Below, piece by piece: positions 7,402-17,390 of a stretch of DNA of 64,000 bases. The position numbers and the translations under genes were made by a program. The DNA comes from Kordiimonas pumila (lineage in GTDB: Bacteria > Pseudomonadota > Alphaproteobacteria > Sphingomonadales > Kordiimonadaceae), in NCBI RefSeq assembly GCF_015240255.1, contig NZ_CP061205.1, forward strand, positions 1,881,501-1,945,500, in the 5' to 3' direction. Below the pieces are notes generated by a model. That model was given only the letters and a program-made list of their open reading frames with translations, did no database searches and was not told the DNA's origin. How positions within the stretch are numbered: position 1 is the first letter of the stretch; each line of letters starts with the position of its first letter.

Positions 7402-9312
7402 TTAGGATTCAGTATCTTTGGTGGCCTTTTGGGCGGCAATCCACTGGTCAACACGTTTCTCCAGAATGGTCAAGGGCAGCGCGCCTCCACCAAGTACCGT
7501 GTCGTGGAATGCTTTGATGTCAAAATCATCCGCAAGCTCTTCTTCGGCCTTTTTTCTCAGTTCCAGAATTTTGAGCATCCCAATTTTGTAGCTGGTAGCT
7601 TGCCCGGTCAGAACAAAATAACGCCTGACCTCAGCGCGCGCCTGCTGCTCTGTGATGGCAGAATTTTCTTTGAAATAGTCAACGGCTTGATCTTCTGTCC
7701 AGCCTTTTGAATGAATGCCTGTATCCACAACAAGTCTGATAGCGCGCCATATTTCAGAGCCTAACCTGCCAAATTCAGAGTATAAGTCTTGATATGTTCC
7801 GGGCATTTCTTTTGCCAGTTTTTCTGAATATAGTGCCCAGCCTTCCACATACGCAGTGAACTGCGTTTGTGTTCGGAATGTTGGCAACCTTTTAAGCTCT
7901 TGCTGAATTGCAATTTGCATATGATGACCAGGCAGGCCTTCGTGATAGGCGATCACTTCCAGTTCGCGCTTTGGCATTGCTGTCATATCTGACAAATGCG
8001 CGTAATAAATGCCAGGGCGCGAGCCATCTGGTGTGCTTTGGAAATAGTGCTGGGGTGCCCCATCCTGTTCTCTGAAAGGTTCTACCCTTTTAACGATAAG
8101 GTCTGCTTTTGGTAAAAGACCAAAATAGTCAGGTAATTTTGTTTTTATATTTTCCAGCGCTGCTGTTGCATCATCGATGTAAGCTTGCCGACCCTCATCG
8201 GTATTTGGATAATAGTAGCGGCGGTCTTCCTTGTTGTCGCGCAGCTCTTTAAAGAAGGCAGGTAAGTCGCCCTTAAACCCAGTTTCGTCTTTAACTTTTT
8301 CCATTTCGGCCCGCAGGCGCTTCACTTCTGCAAGGCCGATGTTATGGATTTCATCAGCGGTCAGGTCTGTTGTGGTGTTATGGGCCAAGCGTTCGTTATA
8401 GTAGTCAACACCATTTGGCAGGCTGCTAGCTCCTTGGGCCTCTGCTGTTGCATTAACAATATCTTCTTCCTGCCATGTAATCAGGTCTTCATAACCGGGC
8501 TTCCAGTATTCAAGAAGGGCTGTTCGTGCGTCATCAGTTAGTTGTTTTGCCTCGCCCTCAGTTATGTTGCCTGCATCTTTTTGAGCAGCAATTTTGGCTT
8601 TGGCATCTGACCAGATAGAACTGTCTTCGCCGTCGTCAAAAGGAGCACCCGTAATGATTTTCTTAGCTTCACTGATAACAAATTCGAAAGCAAACTTTGG
8701 AGGATGTACGCCAGTTGCTGCATTTTCCTTAGATCGTTCTATCAGTTGTTCGAGAGCCATTTTAGTTGCTTTGATCCGTGCAATATAGGCATCTAGATCT
8801 GCTTTGCTGTCTACTGAATGGAAAGCAATTAATAACTGAGGAAAGAACGAATGGACGGAAGTCATCTGGTCGAAGATATATGCATTCGTCAGGAACTTGT
8901 CTTCAGCTTCGCTATCGTTGAGCTGATATTCCCATATGTCCCATGACATCTGGGCACTGGCATCCAGCTTGTCATAATCAAACTTTTCTTTCATCTCTGC
9001 TATACTGGCACGTTTCCAGTTTAAGTGGTCTTTTGTGGCTTTTTTAGAAAAGTCATCAAGCTTATCGTTATCTGTTTTACGACCAAGAATGGTTTGTTGA
9101 ATGGGGCTAAAGCTCAGTTCTTTTTCAAACTGAACTTCAAACCATGCGTTTAGCCGCTGCGATTCTGTAATACTCGCTTCCGCAACACTACTGGTTTCAG
9201 GCACTGTTGTCTGTGTGTTGGATTGTGCATCACAGGCAACGAGTGCGGTTGATAGAATGAGCGTAGATACAAGCAGGCTTAGTTTTTGTTGTGTTTTAGT
9301 ATTGGTGTTCAT
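7402..9312 (-). CDS. DUF885 family lipoprotein, probable zinc metallopeptidase
   Basis: The 636-residue protein begins with a lipoprotein signal (TALVAC, lipid-attached Cys27). The long helical body fits DUF885. Near residue 455 the motif YHEGLPGHHMQ gives the His-Glu-...-His set seen in this family and in gluzincin-like peptidases, and ELEVIAYHE precedes it. The predicted role is cleavage of peptides at the cell envelope; the substrate is not known. A good ribosome site (GGGGAGAAG) precedes the ATG. It lies in the same direction as tldD, 53 bases apart, so the two may be co-transcribed. Confidence 0.87.
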   Translation of the reverse strand: MNTNTKTQQKLSLLVSTLILSTALVACDAQSNTQTTVPETSSVAEASITESQRLNAWFEVQFEKELSFSPIQQTILGRKTDNDKLDDFSKKATKDHLNWKRASIAEMKEKFDYDKLDASAQMSWDIWEYQLNDSEAEDKFLTNAYIFDQMTSVHSFFPQLLIAFHSVDSKADLDAYIARIKATKMALEQLIERSKENAATGVHPPKFAFEFVISEAKKIITGAPFDDGEDSSIWSDAKAKIAAQKDAGNITEGEAKQLTDDARTALLEYWKPGYEDLITWQEEDIVNATAEAQGASSLPNGVDYYNERLAHNTTTDLTADEIHNIGLAEVKRLRAEMEKVKDETGFKGDLPAFFKELRDNKEDRRYYYPNTDEGRQAYIDDATAALENIKTKLPDYFGLLPKADLIVKRVEPFREQDGAPQHYFQSTPDGSRPGIYYAHLSDMTAMPKRELEVIAYHEGLPGHHMQIAIQQELKRLPTFRTQTQFTAYVEGWALYSEKLAKEMPGTYQDLYSEFGRLGSEIWRAIRLVVDTGIHSKGWTEDQAVDYFKENSAITEQQARAEVRRYFVLTGQATSYKIGMLKILELRKKAEEELADDFDIKAFHDTVLGGGALPLTILEKRVDQWIAAQKATKDTES

Positions 9313-9365
9313 AATGCTTCTCCCCGAAAGTGTCGTCTCGTTTTGTATTCGTGTATAAGCTGATT

Positions 9366-10796
9366 TTAGGCAGTACCGCCAACTGTTAGACCGTCAATCC
9401 TAAGGGTTGGCTGACCGACACCCGCAGGAACACTTTGCCCTGCTTTGCCGCATGTGCCAACACCGTTATCCAGCCTCAGGTCATTACCAATCATGGAAAC
9501 CCTTTTCAGAACATCAGGTCCGCTGCCTATCAGAGTTGCTCCCTTAACTGGCTCTGCAATTTTTCCGCCGCGCACCCGGTACGCTTCAGTGCAGCTAAAT
9601 ACAAATTTGCCAGAGGTTATATCAACCTGACCGCCTCCAAAGTTTACGGCGTAAAGCCCGTCATCAACACTTGCTAGTATTTCAGCGGGGTCTTTGTCAC
9701 CAGCTAGCATGAACGTGTTGGTCATGCGCGGGAGGGGGGCATGGGCATAGTTTTCACGGCGGCCATTCCCTGTTGCTGTCATGCCCATAAGCCGGGCGTT
9801 GAGCCTGTCTTGCATATAGCCCTTCAAGATACCGTCTTCAATCAGTACAGTCCGTTCTGTTGGGGTGCCTTCATCGTCAACAGACAGGGAGCCACGCTTG
9901 CTATCAAGTGTGCCATCATCCACAATGGTGATGCCCGGCGCGGCAACGCGTTCGCCCATAAGGCCCGCAAACGCAGATGTTTTTTTACGGTTAAAGTCAC
10001 CCTCCAGGCCGTGTCCAATCGCTTCATGCAGCAAAACACCTGGCCAGCCGGGGCCTAGAACAACGGTCATTTCGCCTGCTGGGGCATCAACGCTTTGTAG
10101 GTTAACGGAGGCTTGGCGTACAGCTTCCTGTACCTGTGCCTGCCAGTGTGCTTCATCGAAAAGAAAATCGTACGATTGCCTACCACCAGCGCCGTCGTGC
10201 CCGCTTTCCTGCCTGTCACCTTCACCCATAACGACGGCAACATTCAGGCGAACCAGTGGGCGAATGTCTCGTACTCGGTAGCCGTCAGCCCTGATTATCT
10301 CTACAGCTTTCCAGCTACCAAGGATGGAGGCGCTTACTTGTCTAATCCTTGGGTCTTGGGCTCTAGCGTACGAATCAATTTCCTGAAGGAGCTCAACTTT
10401 ACGGTTAAAGGGAATGCCGCCTAGTGGGTTTTCGTCCGTATATAGCTGTTTATTTGTGCGCACAGGCGGCAAACTCATTGTGCCACTTGTGCCAGTTTTT
10501 ACGGCCTTTACAGTTTCCCCCGCGCGCTTGATGGCTTCATGGGATAATTCGTTCGAATGTGCGTAGCCAGTTGATTCGCCAGTTACGGCGCGAAGGCCAA
10601 AACCTTGGCTCGAATCAAAACTAGCGCCTTTTAGGCGGCCATCATCAAAACTGAAAGACTCAGATTGGGTAGACTCGAGATACAATTCACCATCATCCAT
10701 GCCATTAAGGGCTTGGTTAACTAGCGTTTCTGTCTGTTTTTCTTCCAAATCCGAGTTTGCAAAAAAGAAATTCAATGATGCGGTCGCATCTGCCAT
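9366..10796 (-). CDS. tldD: Metalloprotease TldD
   Basis: The 476-residue protein starts at ATG 10796, picked because AAGGAG lies six bases upstream; a longer frame to 10850 lacks this. The zinc-binding HEXXXH motif reads HEAIGH at residues 257-262, followed by GLEGDFNRK, exactly as in TldD. In E. coli TldD pairs with TldE (PmbA) to degrade unfolded peptides and mature microcin B17. No pmbA is present in this window. Position next to the divergent cox operon is common in Alphaproteobacteria. Confidence 0.93.
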   Translation of the reverse strand: MADATASLNFFFANSDLEEKQTETLVNQALNGMDDGELYLESTQSESFSFDDGRLKGASFDSSQGFGLRAVTGESTGYAHSNELSHEAIKRAGETVKAVKTGTSGTMSLPPVRTNKQLYTDENPLGGIPFNRKVELLQEIDSYARAQDPRIRQVSASILGSWKAVEIIRADGYRVRDIRPLVRLNVAVVMGEGDRQESGHDGAGGRQSYDFLFDEAHWQAQVQEAVRQASVNLQSVDAPAGEMTVVLGPGWPGVLLHEAIGHGLEGDFNRKKTSAFAGLMGERVAAPGITIVDDGTLDSKRGSLSVDDEGTPTERTVLIEDGILKGYMQDRLNARLMGMTATGNGRRENYAHAPLPRMTNTFMLAGDKDPAEILASVDDGLYAVNFGGGQVDITSGKFVFSCTEAYRVRGGKIAEPVKGATLIGSGPDVLKRVSMIGNDLRLDNGVGTCGKAGQSVPAGVGQPTLRIDGLTVGGTA

Positions 10797-10978
10797 GAGG
10801 CACTCCTTATGTATTTTCTCTGTTTTTTGGGGCTTTAGTAGCGATAGCATGCGACAAAGTGGCGCAGACTTTAACAGATTATGCTGTTAAAATGGAGGTG
10901 TAATAAGGAAATGACAAGCAAGAGTTTGTAAAAATGTGGTGTTTTCAAGAAAAAATGACGATAAGTGCTTACTCAGAC

Positions 10979-11006
10979 TTGAGCCTGACAAAACGTCTGG
11001 TATAAC
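10979..11006 (+). promoter_or_regulatory. Candidate promoter of the cox operon
   Basis: TTGAGC and TATAAC are separated by 16 bp and lie about 150 bp before the coxB start. This would give a long leader that contains the inverted repeat at 11088-11109. Confidence 0.4.
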
Positions 11007-11087
11007 GGGCGCGCATTTTAAAGCGGTCAGGTAGGCCGCGCATTTGCCATTAAGTCTGTGTCAGGCTGGCCGAGCAGGTGAAATTTG

Positions 11088-11109
11088 GTTATTATGTTAT
11101 AGTAATAAC
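11088..11109. repeat. Inverted repeat in the coxB leader
   Basis: GTTATTA (11088-11094) and TAATAAC (11103-11109) are perfect inverted copies separated by eight bases. The symmetry and position, between the candidate promoter and the start, suit a dimeric regulator site, but no regulator can be named. Confidence 0.4.
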
Positions 11110-11154
11110 GGTTCATGTGTCAGGGTAAGGGCGAAACAAAAGGAAAGCAAAACT

Positions 11155-12045
11155 ATGAGCGTTAAAAGGCTTACCGCCGGAGTTATAGCCACGATGGCGA
11201 CGATTCTTGGTTTTACGGTTAGCGCATTTGCTGAGGGACGCCTCGGTATGCCCAAGGAAGATGGTTACTGGTTGCAGGAAGCAGCAAGTGAGCAGGCTGA
11301 AAAAATCGTTAACTTTAACTTTGATCTCTTGGCGATCATAACAGTAATCACAATCTTTGTGTTTGCTTTGATGTTTTATGTGATGTTCCGTTTCAGGGCA
11401 AAAGCAAACCCGGTTCCGTCAAAAACAAGCCATAACACATTCATCGAAATTATTTGGACAGCTTTGCCTATCCTTATTCTTGTGTTCATTGGTATTACAT
11501 CACTACCTTTGCTTTATTATCAAGATGTCGTTCCCGAAACAAAGTTTGCTGTTCGTGTAACGGGGAACCAGTGGAACTGGACATATACATACCCTGATCA
11601 TGATGGCATTGAGTTTACGGCAATGGTAATTCCTGATGAGACCTTCAAGAATGCTGATATGCGGAAAGAGGCAGAAGATAGCCTTTCAAAGTTCCTTGGC
11701 TACCCAGCAAAACTTAATGCACGACTTCTGGATACAGATGTCAGGCTTGTTGTGCCGGTTAAGACAAAGGTTAAAGTTTTGCTGACGGCTTCTGATGTTA
11801 TTCACTCATGGGCGCTACCTTCAGTAGGTGTTAAGCTTGATGCAGTTCCTGGGCGTTTAAATGAAACATGGTTTGAAATTGATGAAGTCGGCACATACTA
11901 CGGTCAGTGCTCTGAACTTTGTGGTAAAGACCATGCCTTTATGCCGATTGCTGTTGAAGCTGTTAGTCAGGAAGATTTCGACAAGTGGGTTGCGCGCGCG
12001 AAAGCAGAATATGCTGACGCTGCGACAACGGCACTTGGTCGTTAA
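11155..12045 (+). CDS. coxB: Cytochrome c oxidase (aa3) subunit II
   Basis: The 296-residue protein starts at ATG 11155 with an AGGAAAG ribosome site, giving a signal peptide (to about residue 24) followed by two transmembrane hairpin helices (about 52-75 and 95-117). The periplasmic cupredoxin domain binds the dinuclear CuA centre: DVIHSWALPS supplies one His, and CSELCGKDHAFM supplies two Cys, Glu, His and Met. NQWNWTYTYP is the aromatic patch used to accept electrons from cytochrome c. It is the first gene of the oxidase operon. Confidence 0.96.
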   Translation: MSVKRLTAGVIATMATILGFTVSAFAEGRLGMPKEDGYWLQEAASEQAEKIVNFNFDLLAIITVITIFVFALMFYVMFRFRAKANPVPSKTSHNTFIEIIWTALPILILVFIGITSLPLLYYQDVVPETKFAVRVTGNQWNWTYTYPDHDGIEFTAMVIPDETFKNADMRKEAEDSLSKFLGYPAKLNARLLDTDVRLVVPVKTKVKVLLTASDVIHSWALPSVGVKLDAVPGRLNETWFEIDEVGTYYGQCSELCGKDHAFMPIAVEAVSQEDFDKWVARAKAEYADAATTALGR

Positions 12046-13671
<1,626 letters not shown>

Positions 13672-13682
13672 GATAGGACTGT

Positions 13683-14615
13683 TTGTTGGCTGATAGCCTT
13701 ACATCGTATGGTCAAGAAATGCAGTCTTCCGCTCCAGATATGGGGCGGGAGGCTGAAGCACGTGATTTTATAGCGCTCTTAAAACCGCGCGTTATGTCAC
13801 TTGTTATCTTTACAGCATTTGTTGGTTTGCTGGCGGCACCTGGCACAATGAACCCTGCTATTGCCTTTGCGGCAGTGCTGCTGATTGCTGTGGGGGCAGG
13901 GGCCTCTGGTGCCTTGAATATGTGGTATGATGCCGATATTGACGCGGTTATGGATAGAACAGCAAAGCGCCCAATACCTGCGGGGCATGTCGCACCGGGG
14001 GATGCGCTTGGTTTTGGCATGGTTTTGTCTGTAGCATCTGTTGTGCTGCTTGGGCTAATTGTGAACACAACCTCTGCTGTGTTGCTTGCGGTCACAATAT
14101 TTTTCTATGCCGTTATTTATACCATGTGGCTGAAGCGCAGGACGCCGCAAAATATTGTTATAGGCGGTGCAGCAGGCGCTTTCCCCCCCATGATTGGATG
14201 GGCTGCAGCGACAGATAGTGTAACAATAGAATCGATTATTCTATTTGGGATTATTTTCCTTTGGACGCCGCCGCACTTTTGGTCTTTGTCGCTGTTCCTT
14301 AAAAAGGATTATGCAAAAGTGGGTGTGCCAATGTTGCCTGTTGTTGCGGGTGAGGCTGAAACTCGGAAACAAATACTTTTGTATAGCCTGTTGGTTGTAC
14401 CCTGCGGCATTGCGCCCTATTTTGTTGGTTTTGCAGGTGCTATATACGGTGTTGTATCTGCAGCCCTTGGTGCATGGTTTCTGATTCTTGCATTTTTTGT
14501 GTGGCGCGGAAAAGCAAAGGCCGATAGAAAGCTGTTTCTATTTTCCATTGTTTATCTTTTTGCCTTGTTTGGCACGCTTGCGGGCGAGCGTCTTATGGAG
14601 AAGCTGTTACCATGA
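13683..14615 (+). CDS. ctaB: Protoheme IX farnesyltransferase (heme O synthase)
   Basis: The protein (310 residues from the longest start) is a UbiA-fold membrane enzyme with about nine helices. The first Asp-rich site is [19 protein letters not shown] near residue 78, the standard CtaB/CyoE motif. It farnesylates heme b to heme O, the precursor of heme A for the oxidase. The start is uncertain: TTG 13683 or 13686 lie behind AGGA, while the first ATG at 13719 has no ribosome site. Its stop overlaps the start of the next small gene (ATGA). Confidence 0.94.
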   Translation: MLADSLTSYGQEMQSSAPDMGREAEARDFIALLKPRVMSLVIFTAFVGLLAAPGTMNPAIAFAAVLLIAVGAGASGALNMWYDADIDAVMDRTAKRPIPAGHVAPGDALGFGMVLSVASVVLLGLIVNTTSAVLLAVTIFFYAVIYTMWLKRRTPQNIVIGGAAGAFPPMIGWAAATDSVTIESIILFGIIFLWTPPHFWSLSLFLKKDYAKVGVPMLPVVAGEAETRKQILLYSLLVVPCGIAPYFVGFAGAIYGVVSAALGAWFLILAFFVWRGKAKADRKLFLFSIVYLFALFGTLAGERLMEKLLP

Positions 14616-14740
14616 CCGACAAGTCTGAAATGCATACAAAAATGAAAAAGCGCAATCGTGTCGTTGGGTTGTCGCTTCTTGCATTTGTCATTGCTCTTAT
14701 GGTTATAAGCTACTTCCGTATCAAGGGGCTTACACCGTGA
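14612..14740 (+). CDS. CoxF-like small single-helix protein in the cox operon
   Basis: The frame encodes 42 residues: a charged, Lys/Arg-rich N-terminus ([16 protein letters not shown]), one hydrophobic helix (about residues 17-35) and a short tail. It overlaps ctaB upstream (ATGA, 14612-14615) and ctaG downstream (GTGA, 14737-14740), so three genes are coupled stop-to-start. Alphaproteobacterial cox operons often carry a similar tiny gene, sometimes called coxF, at this position. A role in oxidase assembly or stability is inferred from position alone. Confidence 0.75.
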   Translation: MTDKSEMHTKMKKRNRVVGLSLLAFVIALMVISYFRIKGLTP

Positions 14741-15297
14741 TACAATCGAAAAAAAATCGGTACGTTGCTGCAGCCGCCGCCTTCTGTGTTTTTGGTATGG
14801 TTGGCATGTCCTATGCTGCGGTGCCACTGTATAACCTTTTTTGTAAGGTAACAGGGTACGGAGGCACCACTCAAAAGGTTGAGCTTGCGTCTTCGGGGGT
14901 TATTGATAGGCCTATAACTGTTAGATTTGTTGCAAACACTAATCAGGATATGCCATGGGATTTTAAGCCCATGCAGGTTAAGCAAAAGATGAAGGTTGGC
15001 GAGCAGTCATTGGCCTATTTTGAAGCATATAACCCAACAAACCAGACGCTGGTTGGTCGTGCGACTTATAATGTTTCTCCCCATAAAGCGGGTAGCTATT
15101 TTTCTAAAATTGAATGTTTTTGCTTTACTGAGCAAATTCTCAAGCCGGGCGAACGGGTTGAAATGCCTGTCGTCTATTATTTAGATCCAGAGATGGATCA
15201 AGACATAAACTTGGATGAAGTAACCGAAGTGACACTTTCTTATACGTTTTTCCTGCTTGATGCAGAAGAAACAGCGGATGTGCTTGCTGGCCGGTGA
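14737..15297 (+). CDS. ctaG: Cytochrome c oxidase assembly protein CtaG (Cox11)
   Basis: The 186-residue protein starts with GTG 14737, overlapping the preceding small gene. It has one N-terminal membrane anchor (about residues 8-26), then a periplasmic immunoglobulin-like domain. The copper-binding pair lies in KIECFCFTEQ near residue 126, the invariant Cox11 CFCF motif. It delivers copper to the CuB site of subunit I. AVPLYNLFCKVTGYGGTT near residue 28 is also family-typical, with a further conserved cysteine. Confidence 0.95.
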   Translation: MIQSKKNRYVAAAAAFCVFGMVGMSYAAVPLYNLFCKVTGYGGTTQKVELASSGVIDRPITVRFVANTNQDMPWDFKPMQVKQKMKVGEQSLAYFEAYNPTNQTLVGRATYNVSPHKAGSYFSKIECFCFTEQILKPGERVEMPVVYYLDPEMDQDINLDEVTEVTLSYTFFLLDAEETADVLAGR

Positions 15298-15355
15298 ATG
15301 ATTTTGTAGGGAACGATAATCGGCGAGTGCCGGTAAGTTGTCAGGAGAGAGAAAT

Positions 15356-16204
15356 ATGGCGGGCGATGTGAAACACGATTATCACTTGGTAAACCCCAGT
15401 CCGTGGCCAGCATTTGGGTCACTTGCTGTGCTTATCATGATGATTGGTGCGGTTTTTAGCATGAAGCCAGAAGCAACCTTGTTCGGCATGAGTGGTTTTG
15501 GCCATTATATGTTCGGGTTGGGGTTTGCAGCCTTGCTTTACACTATGTTTGCATGGTGGAAAGACGTGATTACAGAGGGTGAAACTGGTGATCATACACC
15601 CGTTGTGCAAATCGGTCTTCGGTATGGCATGATCCTGTTCATTGCTTCTGAGGTTATGTTCTTTGTTGCATGGTTCTGGGCATTTTTTAATGCGTATCTA
15701 TATCCGATCGAGCCATCTACGGGTGGTACATTCTGGGATGTTTACCAGAATGTTGCTGTGTGGCCGCCCAAAGGTATTGAAACTTTTGACCCTTGGCATC
15801 TGCCTTTTATGAATACACTCATTCTTCTACTGTCTGGCACAACGGTTACATGGGCACACCATGCTCTTGTTGAAGGTAATAGAGAAGCTGTGAAAAAAGG
15901 CCTGTGGCTTACTGTTATTTTGGGGGCTTTCTTTAGCTGCGTTCAAGCATATGAGTATAGCCATGCGGCATTTGGTTTTGCAGGCAATGTTTACAGCGCT
16001 ACATTCTATATGGCGACAGGCTTCCATGGTTTCCATGTTCTTGTAGGGACTATCTTTTTGGCTGTATGTTTGGGCCGTGTTTACAAAGGCCATTTCAAGC
16101 CAGATCATCATTTCGGTTTTGAAGCGGCGGCATGGTATTGGCACTTTGTTGACGTTGTATGGCTTTTCCTATTTATCTGCGTCTACATACTTGGCGGCGC
16201 CTGA
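15356..16204 (+). CDS. coxC: Cytochrome c oxidase (aa3) subunit III
   Basis: The 282-residue protein begins at ATG 15356, which has CAGGAGAG upstream; an in-frame start 18 bases earlier has none. Seven membrane helices are visible. The motifs [17 protein letters not shown] near residue 97 and [17 protein letters not shown] near residue 222 are typical of subunit III, and the C-terminus [14 protein letters not shown] matches the family end. Subunit III stabilises the catalytic core and proton uptake. The following DUF983 gene starts five bases after the stop. Confidence 0.96.
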   Translation: MAGDVKHDYHLVNPSPWPAFGSLAVLIMMIGAVFSMKPEATLFGMSGFGHYMFGLGFAALLYTMFAWWKDVITEGETGDHTPVVQIGLRYGMILFIASEVMFFVAWFWAFFNAYLYPIEPSTGGTFWDVYQNVAVWPPKGIETFDPWHLPFMNTLILLLSGTTVTWAHHALVEGNREAVKKGLWLTVILGAFFSCVQAYEYSHAAFGFAGNVYSATFYMATGFHGFHVLVGTIFLAVCLGRVYKGHFKPDHHFGFEAAAWYWHFVDVVWLFLFICVYILGGA

Positions 16205-16208
16205 TCCT

Positions 16209-16625
16209 GTGACTAGGACAGACAATCATAATGATGCTGAAACCGGCCTGAATAACCTCAGGCCGGTTTCACCGTATAAAGCGGGTTTTTCTTGCGTATG
16301 CCCAAACTGTGGCAAAGGGCCGCTTTATAAAAACCTGCTAGACTTAAAAGACAGATGCGATGTCTGTGACTTTGACCTTAGTAGCGCGGATGCAGGTGAT
16401 GGCGCACAGGTTTTTGCTATCCTCATACTGGGCGCTATATGTGCGATACTCGGTTTTTTCCTTTATGCGCTGAACTTACCTGACTGGGCGATTGTCTTGA
16501 CACTATTTTGGGTTATTATGGTTGGAACAATTTGGATGCTACGAGTTTTTAAGGCAACGCTTGTTGCTTTGCAGTTTTTTCATGATGCGCATGAAGGCTC
16601 AATCAATAGCGAGGATGATAGCTAG
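16209..16625 (+). CDS. DUF983 family protein
   Basis: The likely start is GTG 16209, four bases after the coxC stop, giving 138 residues. No ribosome site is visible, so re-initiation after coxC is likely. Near residue 28 begins a zinc-ribbon-like cluster CVCPNCGKGPLY, with CDVCDF 19 residues on, followed by two membrane helices (about 69-90 and 93-115). DUF983 proteins in alphaproteobacterial cox operons are of unproven function; a link to oxidase assembly is inferred from position. A perfect 13-bp hairpin (16239-16270) lies inside the first codons of this gene. Confidence 0.85.
   Translation: MTRTDNHNDAETGLNNLRPVSPYKAGFSCVCPNCGKGPLYKNLLDLKDRCDVCDFDLSSADAGDGAQVFAILILGAICAILGFFLYALNLPDWAIVLTLFWVIMVGTIWMLRVFKATLVALQFFHDAHEGSINSEDDS
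16239..16270 (+). repeat. Perfect 13-bp hairpin in the start of the DUF983 gene
   Basis: GAAACCGGCCTGA (16239-16251) and TCAGGCCGGTTTC (16258-16270) are exact inverted copies with a six-base loop (ATAACC). There is no T-run after it. It begins 35 bp after the coxC stop, within the coding frame. It could slow ribosomes, protect the 3' end of the coxBAC message, or lower expression of downstream accessory genes. Confidence 0.8.
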
Positions 16626-17321
16626 ATGTTTCGCCCCGGCATACCTCTGACTATTTGTACTGTTATTGCCTTGGTTCTTTTGGCGCTTTTGGGAACATGG
16701 CAAGCTGGAAAAGTTGGCCCAAAAACAGCGTTGCTTGCTAAGATACAGACGAACATGACCACATCACCTGAACAGTTGCCTGTTAATATTAGGGAACCTA
16801 AAAAGCTCGCTTATAGACATATGTTGTTTACGGGTGAGCGGATAGCAGAGCCAATCAGGGTTTTTGGTACGAATCAGCGCGGTGAGAGTGGGTACAACCT
16901 CTATGCCCCTGTTCGCAGGGATACTGGCAAAATCGTTATTGTTAATTTTGGCTGGATACCGCTTAGCATGAAAGCCACGCCAAGTTTACCCATGGATAGA
17001 CTTCTTTATGCAGGAGTGGTTCTTGAAAATGGGGCAAGCGGTAGTATGACACCGGCAAACAATCCAGCCGAAAATATTTGGTATACTTCTGAGGTAAACG
17101 AAATAGCTGCATATTTTGGTTTTGCTGAGGGCGACTATTATGAAATTCGTTTTTTTAGAGATCATGTAGACTCAGATGGGGGATATCCACTTGGCGGTCA
17201 AGTTAGGGTTGATATTCCCAATAACCATTTCCAATATGCTTTAACTTGGTATGGCTTAGCTTTAGCACTGATAGGTGTTTATGTTGTCTTTGGGCTAAAA
17301 AGAGCCAAAGAAAAGCCCTGA
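16626..17321 (+). CDS. SURF1 family oxidase assembly protein
   Basis: The 231-residue protein has the Surf1 layout of two membrane helices, one at each end (about residues 5-22 and 205-224), with a periplasmic domain between. The LLALLGTWQAGK segment at residue 18 and the FNFGW-like strand (IVNFGWIP) are typical. Surf1 helps insert heme a into subunit I. The ATG directly abuts the preceding TAG stop. It is the last oxidase-specific gene of the operon; thrC follows after 69 bp. Confidence 0.92.
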   Translation: MFRPGIPLTICTVIALVLLALLGTWQAGKVGPKTALLAKIQTNMTTSPEQLPVNIREPKKLAYRHMLFTGERIAEPIRVFGTNQRGESGYNLYAPVRRDTGKIVIVNFGWIPLSMKATPSLPMDRLLYAGVVLENGASGSMTPANNPAENIWYTSEVNEIAAYFGFAEGDYYEIRFFRDHVDSDGGYPLGGQVRVDIPNNHFQYALTWYGLALALIGVYVVFGLKRAKEKP

Positions 17322-17390
17322 GGCCTTGCATATTCCTAGATGTACACTTATGAATGTGCCGCCTATTTAACATGAAATCGAGTAAAAGCT

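Larger units (their letters stand above)
10797..11154. other. tldD/coxB divergent intergenic region
   Basis: This is about 358 bp without a credible gene. It holds a candidate promoter for coxB (TTGAGC at 10979-10984, TATAAC at 11001-11006) and a perfect inverted repeat nearer the start. A frame upstream of coxB opens with TTG 11044, but it has no ribosome site and would destroy the signal peptide, so it is not counted as coding. Confidence 0.5.

Noticed and set aside
11044-11154. N-terminal extension of coxB from TTG 11044
   Set aside because: ATG 11155 has a ribosome site and starts a signal peptide; the extension overlaps the inverted repeat and shows no family match.
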